A stretch of DNA of 6,898 nt, from the NCBI GenBank assembly GCA_030619215.1, contig JAUXBV010000185.1, forward strand, positions 1 through 6,898. The letters are read 5' to 3'. The notes under the pieces were generated by a model. It had not been told where the DNA came from, did no database searches, and saw nothing but the letters and a program-made list of their open reading frames with translations. Position numbers and translations under genes: made by a program. Positions 1 to 6,667 of this stretch are shown here, piece after piece (within the stretch, counting starts at the first letter, position 1; each line of letters opens with the position of its first letter). The DNA is from Fibrobacterota bacterium (GTDB taxonomy: Bacteria > Fibrobacterota > Chitinivibrionia > Chitinivibrionales > JANQEN01).

Positions 1-1144
1 ATGTACCCAATGCACTACCCAGGTTTGCCAAAACAACGACCAGAAGTATTCTGCTTACCGGATTCATCCAGAATCCCTTTACTGATGAAATGGCATTAGG
101 TAAATCTTCCATATCCTTTACCGTCGGTTTTTTTACCACAGCCTGAACCAATCCGGAAACCCATCCCGCTGCTATCATAGGATTGAGACTTGTAAGCGGC
201 GCTGCAAAAAACGATGACAGTATGGTGAGCGGGTGAGCAAAGGCAACAGCAGCTCCCAACGCTGAAAGAATACCATTTACAAGAACCCATATATAAATTG
301 AGCTGAGCGATTGCTGAACGCCGCCTTTAAAAAAACCAATAACAACAAGTGTTACGATAACTGCCGGTATTGACCATGCAAAAATTACCGGTGCAATCGA
401 TTTGGGCGGCACCTCCATAAGCGGCTCAAGCGGCTCTCTCTTATCAATATGCTCCACGATCCCGGGAACATGCCCCGCGCCGACAACGGCAACAACTGTT
501 TTCCCCGGCGCATCCTTAATCTTTTGCGACAGGTATACGTCACGCTCATCGATAAGGCGGATTTTTACTCCAGGGAAAGCCTTTGCAAACATGTCCAGGA
601 TATTTTCAAGCTGATCCTTGTTTTTCAGGTCTTCCACCAGCTTTTCATCTATCTTTTCGGTTATCAGCAGGCTTGCCAGGAGTTGTGAAGCCATCTTAAG
701 CTTGTTCCAGAAGTTGAGATATCCCCATACGCGCTTCAGTGTTATTTCAATATCGCGGTCGGCAAGTACAAGCTGTGCATTACGCTCTTTGGCCAGATTA
801 ACACCCTCTATCATTTCAGCGCCAGGCTTAACATCAAGCTGTTCGCCCAGTTTGCGGTAAAACGAGCTCATAATTAGCTGGGCCAATAAAAGCACTGCCT
901 TCTTTTCCTTCACCACCTTAAAGATATCCATGTTTTTCCATATATCCCGCTTGATTAGAGACTTATACCGCGCCTCGCACAATTCCACACAGATAGAATC
1001 GGGATTTACCATCTCAACGGTTTTTTTGACGTCTTCCACACTTTGCTTTGATACGTGTGCTGTTCCCACAAGGAAAATGTTTCTTCCGTCTCCGGTTGTT
1101 ATTTTACAAACACTCTCCGGTAGTTTTGAATCAGCATCAGTCAT
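1..1144 (-). CDS. TraB/PrgY-family membrane protein (partial, C-terminus beyond window)
   Basis: The frame is open from an ATG at 1144 to the window edge: 381 codons. The N-terminal half carries the TraB/PrgY/Tiki family signature: GTAHVS at residues 27-32, VELCEAR at 53-59 and a second GxxH (GAGHVP) ending near His225. These paired GxxH motifs and the glutamate are the presumed metal-binding or catalytic residues. The C-terminal part is hydrophobic, with likely membrane spans near 252-272, 283-303 and 305-320, and another beginning near 364; it ends in ANLGSALGT. From the family's usual length of about 390-400 residues, only a short tail should be missing. In Enterococcus, PrgY/TraB shuts down pheromone activity; Tiki proteins are membrane metalloproteases. 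The bacterial chromosomal role is unknown, so a membrane peptidase-like function is inference. AAGGT (minus strand, 1152-1156), seven bases before the ATG, supports the start. The gene is divergent from the one at 1425. Confidence 0.9.
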   Translation of the reverse strand, partial: MTDADSKLPESVCKITTGDGRNIFLVGTAHVSKQSVEDVKKTVEMVNPDSICVELCEARYKSLIKRDIWKNMDIFKVVKEKKAVLLLAQLIMSSFYRKLGEQLDVKPGAEMIEGVNLAKERNAQLVLADRDIEITLKRVWGYLNFWNKLKMASQLLASLLITEKIDEKLVEDLKNKDQLENILDMFAKAFPGVKIRLIDERDVYLSQKIKDAPGKTVVAVVGAGHVPGIVEHIDKREPLEPLMEVPPKSIAPVIFAWSIPAVIVTLVVIGFFKGGVQQSLSSIYIWVLVNGILSALGAAVAFAHPLTILSSFFAAPLTSLNPMIAAGWVSGLVQAVVKKPTVKDMEDLPNAISSVKGFWMNPVSRILLVVVLANLGSALGT

Positions 1145-1151
1145 GTGTTAT

Positions 1152-1156
1152 ACCTT
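1152..1156 (-). promoter_or_regulatory. Ribosome binding site of the TraB-family gene
   Basis: On the minus strand this reads AAGGT, followed by a seven-base spacer and the ATG at 1144. It supports that start; no better-placed start lies upstream in the frame. Confidence 0.6.
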
Positions 1157-1171
1157 TATTCCAGCAGATCT

Positions 1172-1260
1172 GGATAAGAATCTTCACGAAAAAAGTATCT
1201 ACTAAAAAACATAGGGAATTTTTTCTACCAATAAGTTGGCACTTTGTAAGATTCTTATCC
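1172..1260. repeat. Palindromic repeat element, copy A, with 13-bp perfect inverted ends
   Basis: GGATAAGAATCTT at 1172-1184 is the exact reverse complement of AAGATTCTTATCC at 1248-1260, so an 89-bp interval is bounded by perfect 13-bp inverted repeats. Inside it, the minus strand of 1221-1248 matches 6704-6731 at 26 of 28 positions, including the core GTGCCAACTT and TTGGTAGAAAA. No convincing target-site duplication flanks it. It lies 28-116 bases upstream of the TraB-family ATG. It could be a degenerate small mobile repeat (MITE or REP-like) or a 5' regulatory structure; it has no coding capacity of its own. Confidence 0.65.
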
Positions 1261-1320
1261 GACATACTTAAATATCTATTTAATAAAAATCGTTTTATCC
1301 TTGCCTTTCAGAATTTTTCA

Positions 1321-1349
1321 ATTGTACAATATTTAACGTCAGTTAAAAT
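1321..1349 (+). promoter_or_regulatory. Possible promoter/operator region for the gene at 1425
   Basis: A perfect 10-bp palindrome, ATTGTACAAT (1321-1330), is followed by a dyad TTTAAC-GTCA-GTTAAA (1332-1347). TAAAAT at 1344-1349 resembles a -10 box in five of six bases; a weak TTGTAC at 1322-1327 lies 16 bases upstream. The dyad would overlap the -10, as a repressor site often does. This is a pattern match in AT-rich DNA, so confidence is low. Confidence 0.3.
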
Positions 1350-1424
1350 ACAACTGCACACAAACTATTCAAAAGGACATATCTGTTTTTGGAAATATTA
1401 AAATAAGGGCGTAAAACTTTTTAA

Positions 1425-2354
1425 ATGGAAAAATGCAAGAAAATAATAGCAGTATTTACAGGTGTTTTAATAATAGCTCCATTACTATATGGAAAGGGAC
1501 TCCCGCCTTCAAACATCAAAATCGCTTACACGGAAACTACCCTTGATATAACATGGGACACAGTGCCTGGTGCAACAGGATATAATATCTATACCGGCCG
1601 TTTAGCGCATATTCCTAAAAAAGATAAAATAAAGGTAAATCAAAAGCTCATTACATCCGGTTCGCATTTCGCCTATATCTGGCACTTTGAAAACGGGGAA
1701 AAGGTACGGAAGATTAAGGGGCACAAGCACTATATATCGGTAACTTCTGTTTTTTTAATTACAGGGAAAAATCATGAAAGCGCTCTTTCGGAAGAGATAA
1801 ACAACTGTTATTTTGACGGCTTTAAGCGTATAGATTCTCGAAAAGCAATTCTGAATATTTTACAAAAATCTCAAAGGACATCCTTCTTACCGATAAAAAA
1901 ACTTAAGAATAGAAAAGATGATTTTATAAAATTCATGGAAGGGCCGGGAAAAAAGCTTAATGGTTTAATTGAGAAACATATTGATCCGAAAGAAACGGGC
2001 GGCTGCGAACCGGTCTCTACAATTTTAGTAAAAATCTTAAAAAATTCCGGATTGCATGCTTATAGAATTGAAGGGAATTTTATAAAAGAATTTCATACTT
2101 TCGTAATAATAAATATTAATAATGTTGAATACATTCTCGATTTTACTGCAAACCAGTTTATCCCTGATGTAACACCGGTAATGATACCCCGCGATTTCTG
2201 TCATCTCAATGAAAAAGGAAAATTATCAGAAACCGGCAATCCGGTATACTCTATTGCGAAAATTTATGACGCGGACCAAACGGAACTTACAAAAGATAAA
2301 TCAGCGGATATCTACAGAAAAATTTACAATGAAGTAATAAATTATAATGAGTAA
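1425..2354 (+). CDS. Exported protein with FN3-like domain and transglutaminase/papain-like Cys-His-Asp domain
   Basis: This 309-residue protein starts with a signal-peptide-like stretch: charged MEKCKK, then a hydrophobic run to about residue 22. Residues about 27-125 look like a fibronectin type III fold, with PSNIKI, LDITWDTVPGATGYNIY and a closing ISVTSVFLITG...ESALSEE. Residues about 185-250 carry what looks like a papain/transglutaminase-fold triad: Cys194 in GGCEPVS, His224 in EFHTFVII and Asp239 in ILDFTANQF. The order and spacing (30 then 15 residues) suit transglutaminase-like peptidases. The FN3-like module may position the enzyme on a cell-surface or periplasmic partner. The substrate, and whether it acts as a protease, amidase or cross-linker, cannot be read from sequence. 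The Shine-Dalgarno is poor (AAGGG about 15 bases before the ATG), so the start rests mainly on the signal peptide. The gene looks AT-richer than the TraB and kinase genes. Confidence 0.72.
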   Translation: MEKCKKIIAVFTGVLIIAPLLYGKGLPPSNIKIAYTETTLDITWDTVPGATGYNIYTGRLAHIPKKDKIKVNQKLITSGSHFAYIWHFENGEKVRKIKGHKHYISVTSVFLITGKNHESALSEEINNCYFDGFKRIDSRKAILNILQKSQRTSFLPIKKLKNRKDDFIKFMEGPGKKLNGLIEKHIDPKETGGCEPVSTILVKILKNSGLHAYRIEGNFIKEFHTFVIININNVEYILDFTANQFIPDVTPVMIPRDFCHLNEKGKLSETGNPVYSIAKIYDADQTELTKDKSADIYRKIYNEVINYNE

Positions 2355-2414
2355 TAATTTGCTGATAATTTTTTATGGACTTAGCGTAACTCTTTTAATT
2401 TCTATTTAATTTAT

Positions 2415-2444
2415 GGGGGATGTGGTTGGGGGTGAGGGTATAAT
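2415..2444 (+). promoter_or_regulatory. G-rich run adjoining a perfect TATAAT
   Basis: The plus strand has GGGGG at 2415-2419, GG, GGGGG and then GGG by 2438, immediately followed by TATAAT at 2439-2444. The -10 hexamer is perfect, but no TTGACA-like -35 sits 15-19 bases upstream because that space is the G-rich run. It may be the promoter of the lipoprotein gene, giving a leader of over 100 bases, or a chance match. The G-runs could form a two-tetrad quadruplex. Confidence 0.3.
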
Positions 2445-2568
2445 TCCAATTTACATAAAATCTTTAAGACTATCCTCTTCATACGCTTAATAACTATTTT
2501 TTAGAAATAAAATGTAAGTCTGTATTTACAAAATTTTTGTATCACCCATTTCAACGAAAGAGTGCAAT

Positions 2569-3024
2569 ATGAAGTCACCATTATCATTGTTTATTCTTTT
2601 TATCGGAATAATCTGCCTGTTTTCATGCTCTACAGAAAAGAAACCGCCTGAGTTGCTTACAAAAGACACATTGAAACAAAAACAGATTAAGTTGTTAAAG
2701 AAGAAGAATTTTTTAGAGGAAAATGAAAATATTATTTATGTCTACTCCCTGTCAACAATAAAAAACGAAGGAATCCTTTTAACCGACAAAAAATTGTTGG
2801 TTTACAACAAAGAATCTACCGACAAGGAATTGTTTGAAAATATTTTTGACATTTCAACCGCGCATTCACTTTCTGCCGAGGAAAACAGCGCTATTACAGT
2901 ATACAGAAAAGATGATACTGAATTTAAAGCCGAATTTCTTGGTGGAACAGATGCAGACGGGAGATTTTTTATCAAGCTGAAAGAAATATGGAGAGACGCC
3001 ATAGCCAAAAATCAGACTGAATAA
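2569..3024 (+). CDS. Small lipoprotein, possible PH-like domain
   Basis: This 151-residue protein has an N-terminal hydrophobic segment ending in L-F-S-C, so Cys20 is the likely lipidated residue. The phenylalanine at -2 is atypical of the enterobacterial lipobox but seen in relaxed lipoboxes such as those of spirochaetes. After a lysine-rich linker (about 23-47), residues about 52-145 are a single compact beta-rich region: GILLTDKKLLVYNK, then FENIFDIST, then AITVYRKDDTEFKAEFLGG, then a final helix FFIKLKEIWRDAI. The pattern of 'new Td-k-l-vY', a 'di' strand and a last amphipathic helix resembles bacterial PH-like (bPH/GRAM-type) domains; this is inference from pattern only. The protein would be membrane-anchored on the exported side. 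The start has a weak Shine-Dalgarno, GAAAGAG at 2556-2562, six bases before the ATG. Function is unknown. It is convergent with the kinase gene. Confidence 0.75.
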   Translation: MKSPLSLFILFIGIICLFSCSTEKKPPELLTKDTLKQKQIKLLKKKNFLEENENIIYVYSLSTIKNEGILLTDKKLLVYNKESTDKELFENIFDISTAHSLSAEENSAITVYRKDDTEFKAEFLGGTDADGRFFIKLKEIWRDAIAKNQTE

Positions 3025-3051
3025 TTATAAAATATGAGAGTGAAAATAGGG

Positions 3052-3083
3052 AAATAAATAAGCATGAAATATTGCTGTTATTT
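3052..3083. terminator. Weak AT-rich hairpin between convergent genes
   Basis: AAATAA...AGCA (3052-3064) can pair with TGCT...TTATTT (3073-3083) around an eight-base loop, with a small internal bulge. T-rich DNA follows on both strands. It lies in the 57-bp gap between the converging lipoprotein and kinase genes and touches the kinase stop codon, where a bidirectional terminator is expected. The stem has only two GC pairs, so it is a weak call. Confidence 0.3.
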
Positions 3084-4749
3084 ACTTTGATATCTTCTTG
3101 TCAATCTTCTCCAGTTCTTTCAGGCGCTTTTTTGCAAAAATACAATCTTTTTCATTCACATTTTTATCGCATGAAGAATATTCACTGTAATAGTTCCACG
3201 CCTTAACAGCTTCCCTGAGCAAAACGGGTTCCTGGTCAACATAGATGTACTGCCTGTCAAGTGAATTTGCATAATAGTAATAGAGGTCTTTCTTAAAGTT
3301 TTCACCATGCTGTATTACCGAGCCTTTTTTCGAATTGATAGCGGCTTCCAGCCTGTCCCGCGCCTCGTTATATAATGCCTGCCGGAAATATATCTGGCCG
3401 AGGTATGCGTCTATTGTCGGGTCTGAGAATTCCATTCGAAGCGCTTCAAGTATTGCCCTGGCTTTTGTAAACTGGTTCAGGCGATCAAAACAGATCCATG
3501 CCCGCCGCATCTGTGCCTCAAGATATTCATTGGCGACACCGCCTTCATCCACTGATGGTACAAGCTCATAAATGCTCACCGCCTCATTCCACAGCCTCTT
3601 GCTTTCAACCTTTCTTGCTTTTTCAAGCAGAGAAATAGCCGGCTCTTTAATTGAAAGCACTCCATTCTGCACTACATGCGGTTTTCGCATATAACTGACT
3701 ACTGAAAGGATAAGCGCAGCACATGATATAAGCAGTGAGAGTGTCGGAAAGAATTTTTTAAAAGAGAAGGGTATTCTCACCCGTTTTCCCGCTCCCCAGG
3801 CCGAATATGCCTGAAGGCAGATCTGAATTGTTTCATCGATCTCTTTTGCGCTATTTGGCCTGTTGTCAAGGCTTTTCTGCAATAATTTATCAATGAGCTC
3901 TTCCGTTAATGGCGAGATGGACGCTCTGACTTTCCGAACAGGCTTATATTTACATAACTTGATTTTTCCGATAAGCGATACCAGTTTCTCGGAAGCAAAG
4001 GGTTTGAGACCCGTAAACAGCTCATACAATGCAATGCCCAGAGAGAAGAAGTCGCTCCGCGCGTCAAGGCGCCTTCCGTCAAGCTGCTCAGGTGACATGT
4101 AGTGAAACGTTCCGACGATCATACCCTGCATGGTATTTGAGGTAATATTCATTGGTTTTGCAGCGCCGAAATCCATGAGCTTGACCGTCTTATCCGGGGC
4201 GATCATGATGTTCTCCGGCTTAATATCCCTGTGGAGAATACCGTTAATCATCTCGCCTGAGGGTGCTTTAATTTTTATATTATGGGCATAGTTAAGCGCC
4301 TTGGCCAGCTGAGAGGCTATTTTGAGAGTCTCTCTCTCGCTTATCTTTTTACTGTCGGAAATCAAATTGCGCAGCGTTTTTCCCTCTAAATATTCCATCT
4401 CAATAAAGAAATATCCGTCAATTTCACCGGTATTGTATACACGCAGAATGTTTGGTTGATCAAGGCGGGCGGTAAGCTGTGCCTCCTGAATAAATCGAAT
4501 ATAAAAATCTTCCTCGTCACTTAACGAAGGCTTGAGAATTTTAATGACCCGGAACAATTTAAAGGAAGTATTAAAGGCCTTATAAATATATGCCGTACCA
4601 CCTTCATTAATCTTCTCCCGAATTTCACAATGTCCGAAAGTTTTACCAATAAACGGATCTTTGGACTGCATCTTCTGCATTGACGTCTCTGTTATGGGTT
4701 CGTTTTGTGCTATCTTCTTTTTTATGATTCTGTTTTTGGTTACCGGCAA
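3082..4749 (-). CDS. Transmembrane Ser/Thr protein kinase with TPR-like exported C-terminal domain
   Basis: This 555-residue protein is a Hanks-type (PknB-like) kinase. Residues about 38-310 hold the kinase: glycine loop NEGGTAYIYKA (48-58), ATP lysine Lys70 in RVIKIL, alpha-C Glu89, catalytic HRDIKPEN (173-180, base Asp175), DFG at 193-195, SPE at 219-221, Asp233 and Arg297. All key residues are present, so it should be active. About 11 extra residues (KAPSGEMING region) precede HRD. One membrane span lies near 333-353. Residues about 368-550, predicted outside the cytoplasm, are helical with TPR-like repeats (ARAILEALRMEF, AYLGQIYFRQALYNEARDRLEAA). This layout suggests a sensor that couples an external cue to cytoplasmic phosphorylation; the targets are unknown. 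The start codon is TTG (4747-4749), five bases after the mutase stop, which implies co-transcription. Met24 (4678-4680) is an alternative start that keeps the whole kinase domain. Confidence 0.93.
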   Translation of the reverse strand: MPVTKNRIIKKKIAQNEPITETSMQKMQSKDPFIGKTFGHCEIREKINEGGTAYIYKAFNTSFKLFRVIKILKPSLSDEEDFYIRFIQEAQLTARLDQPNILRVYNTGEIDGYFFIEMEYLEGKTLRNLISDSKKISERETLKIASQLAKALNYAHNIKIKAPSGEMINGILHRDIKPENIMIAPDKTVKLMDFGAAKPMNITSNTMQGMIVGTFHYMSPEQLDGRRLDARSDFFSLGIALYELFTGLKPFASEKLVSLIGKIKLCKYKPVRKVRASISPLTEELIDKLLQKSLDNRPNSAKEIDETIQICLQAYSAWGAGKRVRIPFSFKKFFPTLSLLISCAALILSVVSYMRKPHVVQNGVLSIKEPAISLLEKARKVESKRLWNEAVSIYELVPSVDEGGVANEYLEAQMRRAWICFDRLNQFTKARAILEALRMEFSDPTIDAYLGQIYFRQALYNEARDRLEAAINSKKGSVIQHGENFKKDLYYYYANSLDRQYIYVDQEPVLLREAVKAWNYYSEYSSCDKNVNEKDCIFAKKRLKELEKIDKKISK

Positions 4750-4754
4750 AATAG

Positions 4755-6506
4755 CTATCCATCAATAAGGCTGTTTATCTCTTCTTTTACTGTGTCCATC
4801 TTTTTCTTTACATTAACCTTTGCATCGTCAAGTGGCACATCCGGGTTATCACAACATGATGCATAAAACTTTATCTTCGGCTCGGTTCCGGAAGGACGAA
4901 CGGAAATAATACTATTGTCCCTCAAAATAAATTGTAGTACATTGGAAGAGGGTAGTTCAATAGTTTTTTTTCTCTGCCCGGATTGTAAATCAAGAACAGC
5001 GCCGTCTAAATAGTCTTTTATACTAACAATCTTCTTTCCAGCGAAGGTCTTTGGCGGGTCGGTTCGCAATTTTTCCATCAGCTCTTTCATTATCTGAATA
5101 CCCGATTCCCCTTTTAGAACCCTTCCAATAAGAATCTCCTGAAAATAACCGTATTTTTCATAGATTTTATCCAGTTGATCAAGAAGAGTCAGTCCCCGGG
5201 TTTTATAATACAGCGCCATCTCAGCAGTCATAAGCGAAGCGGATATGGCATCCTTATCCCGAACTTCAGTTCCTATTAAATACCCGAAACTCTCTTCCCC
5301 GCCAAATACATACTGATAACCTTCATCTCCTGTTTCGAATTCCCCGATTTTCCCGGCAATATATTTAATACCTGTCAAGACATCAAAACACGCAACATTA
5401 TACTGTTCTGCTATTTTACGTAATAATTCTGTAGTAACGATAGTTTTTATCAAAGCCGGTTTTTCCGGTAAAGCACCTTTTCCTTTCAGCCCTGAAAAGA
5501 TATACTCTGCAAGAAGAGCTCCTAACTGATTGCCTGAAAGGAGCTCATAACCGTCCTTACCTGCTACAGCAACACCAAGCCTGTCAGAATCAGGATCTGT
5601 TGCAAGAACAATATCGGCTCTCATATCTTTTGCAACATTAAGAGCCATTTTCAAAGCTGACGGTTCTTCCGGGTTTGGCAATGTAACTGTGGGAAAATCA
5701 CCATCCTGCACCATCTGTTCTTTTACACAAAACGGATTGATACCCATTTCGGATAGAACTCTGGGAATTATCTCCGCACCCGCTCCATGCAAAGGCGTGT
5801 AGATAACCCTGAGCTCTTTTCCTCTCTCTTCTATCAATTCAGGGCGTATAGATAAAGATTTCACCATGCTGATGTAAGGTTCATCAACCTCTTTATCTAT
5901 CATTTTCAGCAGCCCTTTTTCAACAGCATCTTCCCTGCTTATCGTTTTAATCTCAGTAACATTTCCGGCTTCGGAAACAATGGCCAAATCGTGCGGAGGC
6001 AATACCTGGCACCCGTCGCTCCAGTATGCCTTATAGCCGTTATATTCAGGAGGATTGTGGCTTGAAGTAATATTAATCCCTGTAGTAGCGCCAAGATGTC
6101 TAATGGCAAAGGAGAGTTGCGGGGTTGATCTGATACCGGTAAAAAGAAATGTTTTAAAACCATTTCCACACAAAACCCTCGCAGCTTCCAGAGCAAACTG
6201 ATCAGAGAAATTTCGATTGTCATAGGTAATTACTGCGGAATAATTCTTTGAGTCCACATTCTTTAGAATATAACTCGCAAGTCCCTGAGTAGCCCGTTGT
6301 ACAATATAGGAATTCATACGGTTAAAACCGCCGCCAATTAACCCTCTCAGTCCCCCTGTGCCAAATTCAAGATCTTTATAGAATCGGTCATATAGCTCAT
6401 TAGTATTATTTTCCTTGATGAGTACCTCAACCTGATTCCTGAAAAAATCATCTTCTTCCAATGCAATATATTTTTCTGCGCGTTCTATAATCTCAGTCTT
6501 CTCCAC
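4755..6506 (-). CDS. pgcA: Phospho-sugar mutase (phosphoglucomutase/phosphomannomutase, PgcA-like)
   Basis: This 583-residue protein belongs to the alpha-D-phosphohexomutase superfamily and likely interconverts glucose-1-phosphate and glucose-6-phosphate (or the mannose equivalents) in the cytoplasm. All four diagnostic loops are visible: the active-site loop TSSHNPPEYNGYK with the phosphorylated serine at about 149, the metal-binding loop DPDSDR (304-309), the sugar-binding loop GGEESFG (402-408) and the phosphate-binding loop RPSGTEPK (537-544). The N-terminal FGTGGLRGLIGGGFNRMN is typical of the long (about 580-residue) PgcA/PGM2-type subfamily rather than the shorter ManB/GlmM type. The length is normal and there is no frameshift. 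The gene symbol rests on subfamily resemblance; substrate preference cannot be told. Translation starts at GTG (6504-6506), supported by GAGGT five bases upstream. It is the first gene of an operon with the kinase. Its products feed envelope polysaccharide or storage-carbon synthesis. Confidence 0.93.
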   Translation of the reverse strand: MEKTEIIERAEKYIALEEDDFFRNQVEVLIKENNTNELYDRFYKDLEFGTGGLRGLIGGGFNRMNSYIVQRATQGLASYILKNVDSKNYSAVITYDNRNFSDQFALEAARVLCGNGFKTFLFTGIRSTPQLSFAIRHLGATTGINITSSHNPPEYNGYKAYWSDGCQVLPPHDLAIVSEAGNVTEIKTISREDAVEKGLLKMIDKEVDEPYISMVKSLSIRPELIEERGKELRVIYTPLHGAGAEIIPRVLSEMGINPFCVKEQMVQDGDFPTVTLPNPEEPSALKMALNVAKDMRADIVLATDPDSDRLGVAVAGKDGYELLSGNQLGALLAEYIFSGLKGKGALPEKPALIKTIVTTELLRKIAEQYNVACFDVLTGIKYIAGKIGEFETGDEGYQYVFGGEESFGYLIGTEVRDKDAISASLMTAEMALYYKTRGLTLLDQLDKIYEKYGYFQEILIGRVLKGESGIQIMKELMEKLRTDPPKTFAGKKIVSIKDYLDGAVLDLQSGQRKKTIELPSSNVLQFILRDNSIISVRPSGTEPKIKFYASCCDNPDVPLDDAKVNVKKKMDTVKEEINSLIDG

Positions 6507-6511
6507 TCGTT

Positions 6512-6516
6512 ACCTC
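6512..6516 (-). promoter_or_regulatory. Ribosome binding site that fixes the GTG start of the mutase
   Basis: The minus strand reads GAGGT, then five bases, then GTG. This placement favours the GTG at 6504-6506 as the start; the resulting N-terminus also matches the family's length. Confidence 0.65.
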
Positions 6517-6577
6517 AAAAATAAAATGTTTACAAATTATAAATTTCGACTATCCCCGCTAAAATAGTGTATCTTAT

Positions 6578-6583
6578 ATTATA
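6578..6583 (-). promoter_or_regulatory. Candidate -10 box for the mutase-kinase operon
   Basis: The minus strand reads TATAAT, about 70 bases upstream of the mutase start. No good -35 hexamer is found at standard spacing. A second TATAAT on the same strand (6536-6541) is closer to the gene and also lacks a -35. The region is AT-rich, so chance matches are likely. Confidence 0.3.
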
Positions 6584-6667
6584 GGTTAAGCCGAGAAAAA
6601 GTTACAGTAAAATAATTAATCTATTCCTAACCCAGATAAACTGTTTTAATCCCATTTATGGGGGATA

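Noticed and set aside
930..1401. Plus-strand open frames (930-1205 and 1048-1401) opposite the TraB-family start and across the intergenic region
   Set aside because: The first is antisense to a strongly supported gene. The second runs through the repeat element and AT-rich promoter region and has no ribosome site or recognisable domain.
2338..2375. Possible terminator after the 1425 gene: AAATTAT pairing with ATAATTT followed by T residues
   Set aside because: The stem is only A-T pairs and overlaps the stop codon; such matches are expected by chance in this AT-rich stretch.
2522..2532. Short dyad TGTAA...TTACA (about 2514-2531) as an operator for the lipoprotein gene
   Set aside because: The arms are only five bases in AT-rich DNA, so it is not above chance.
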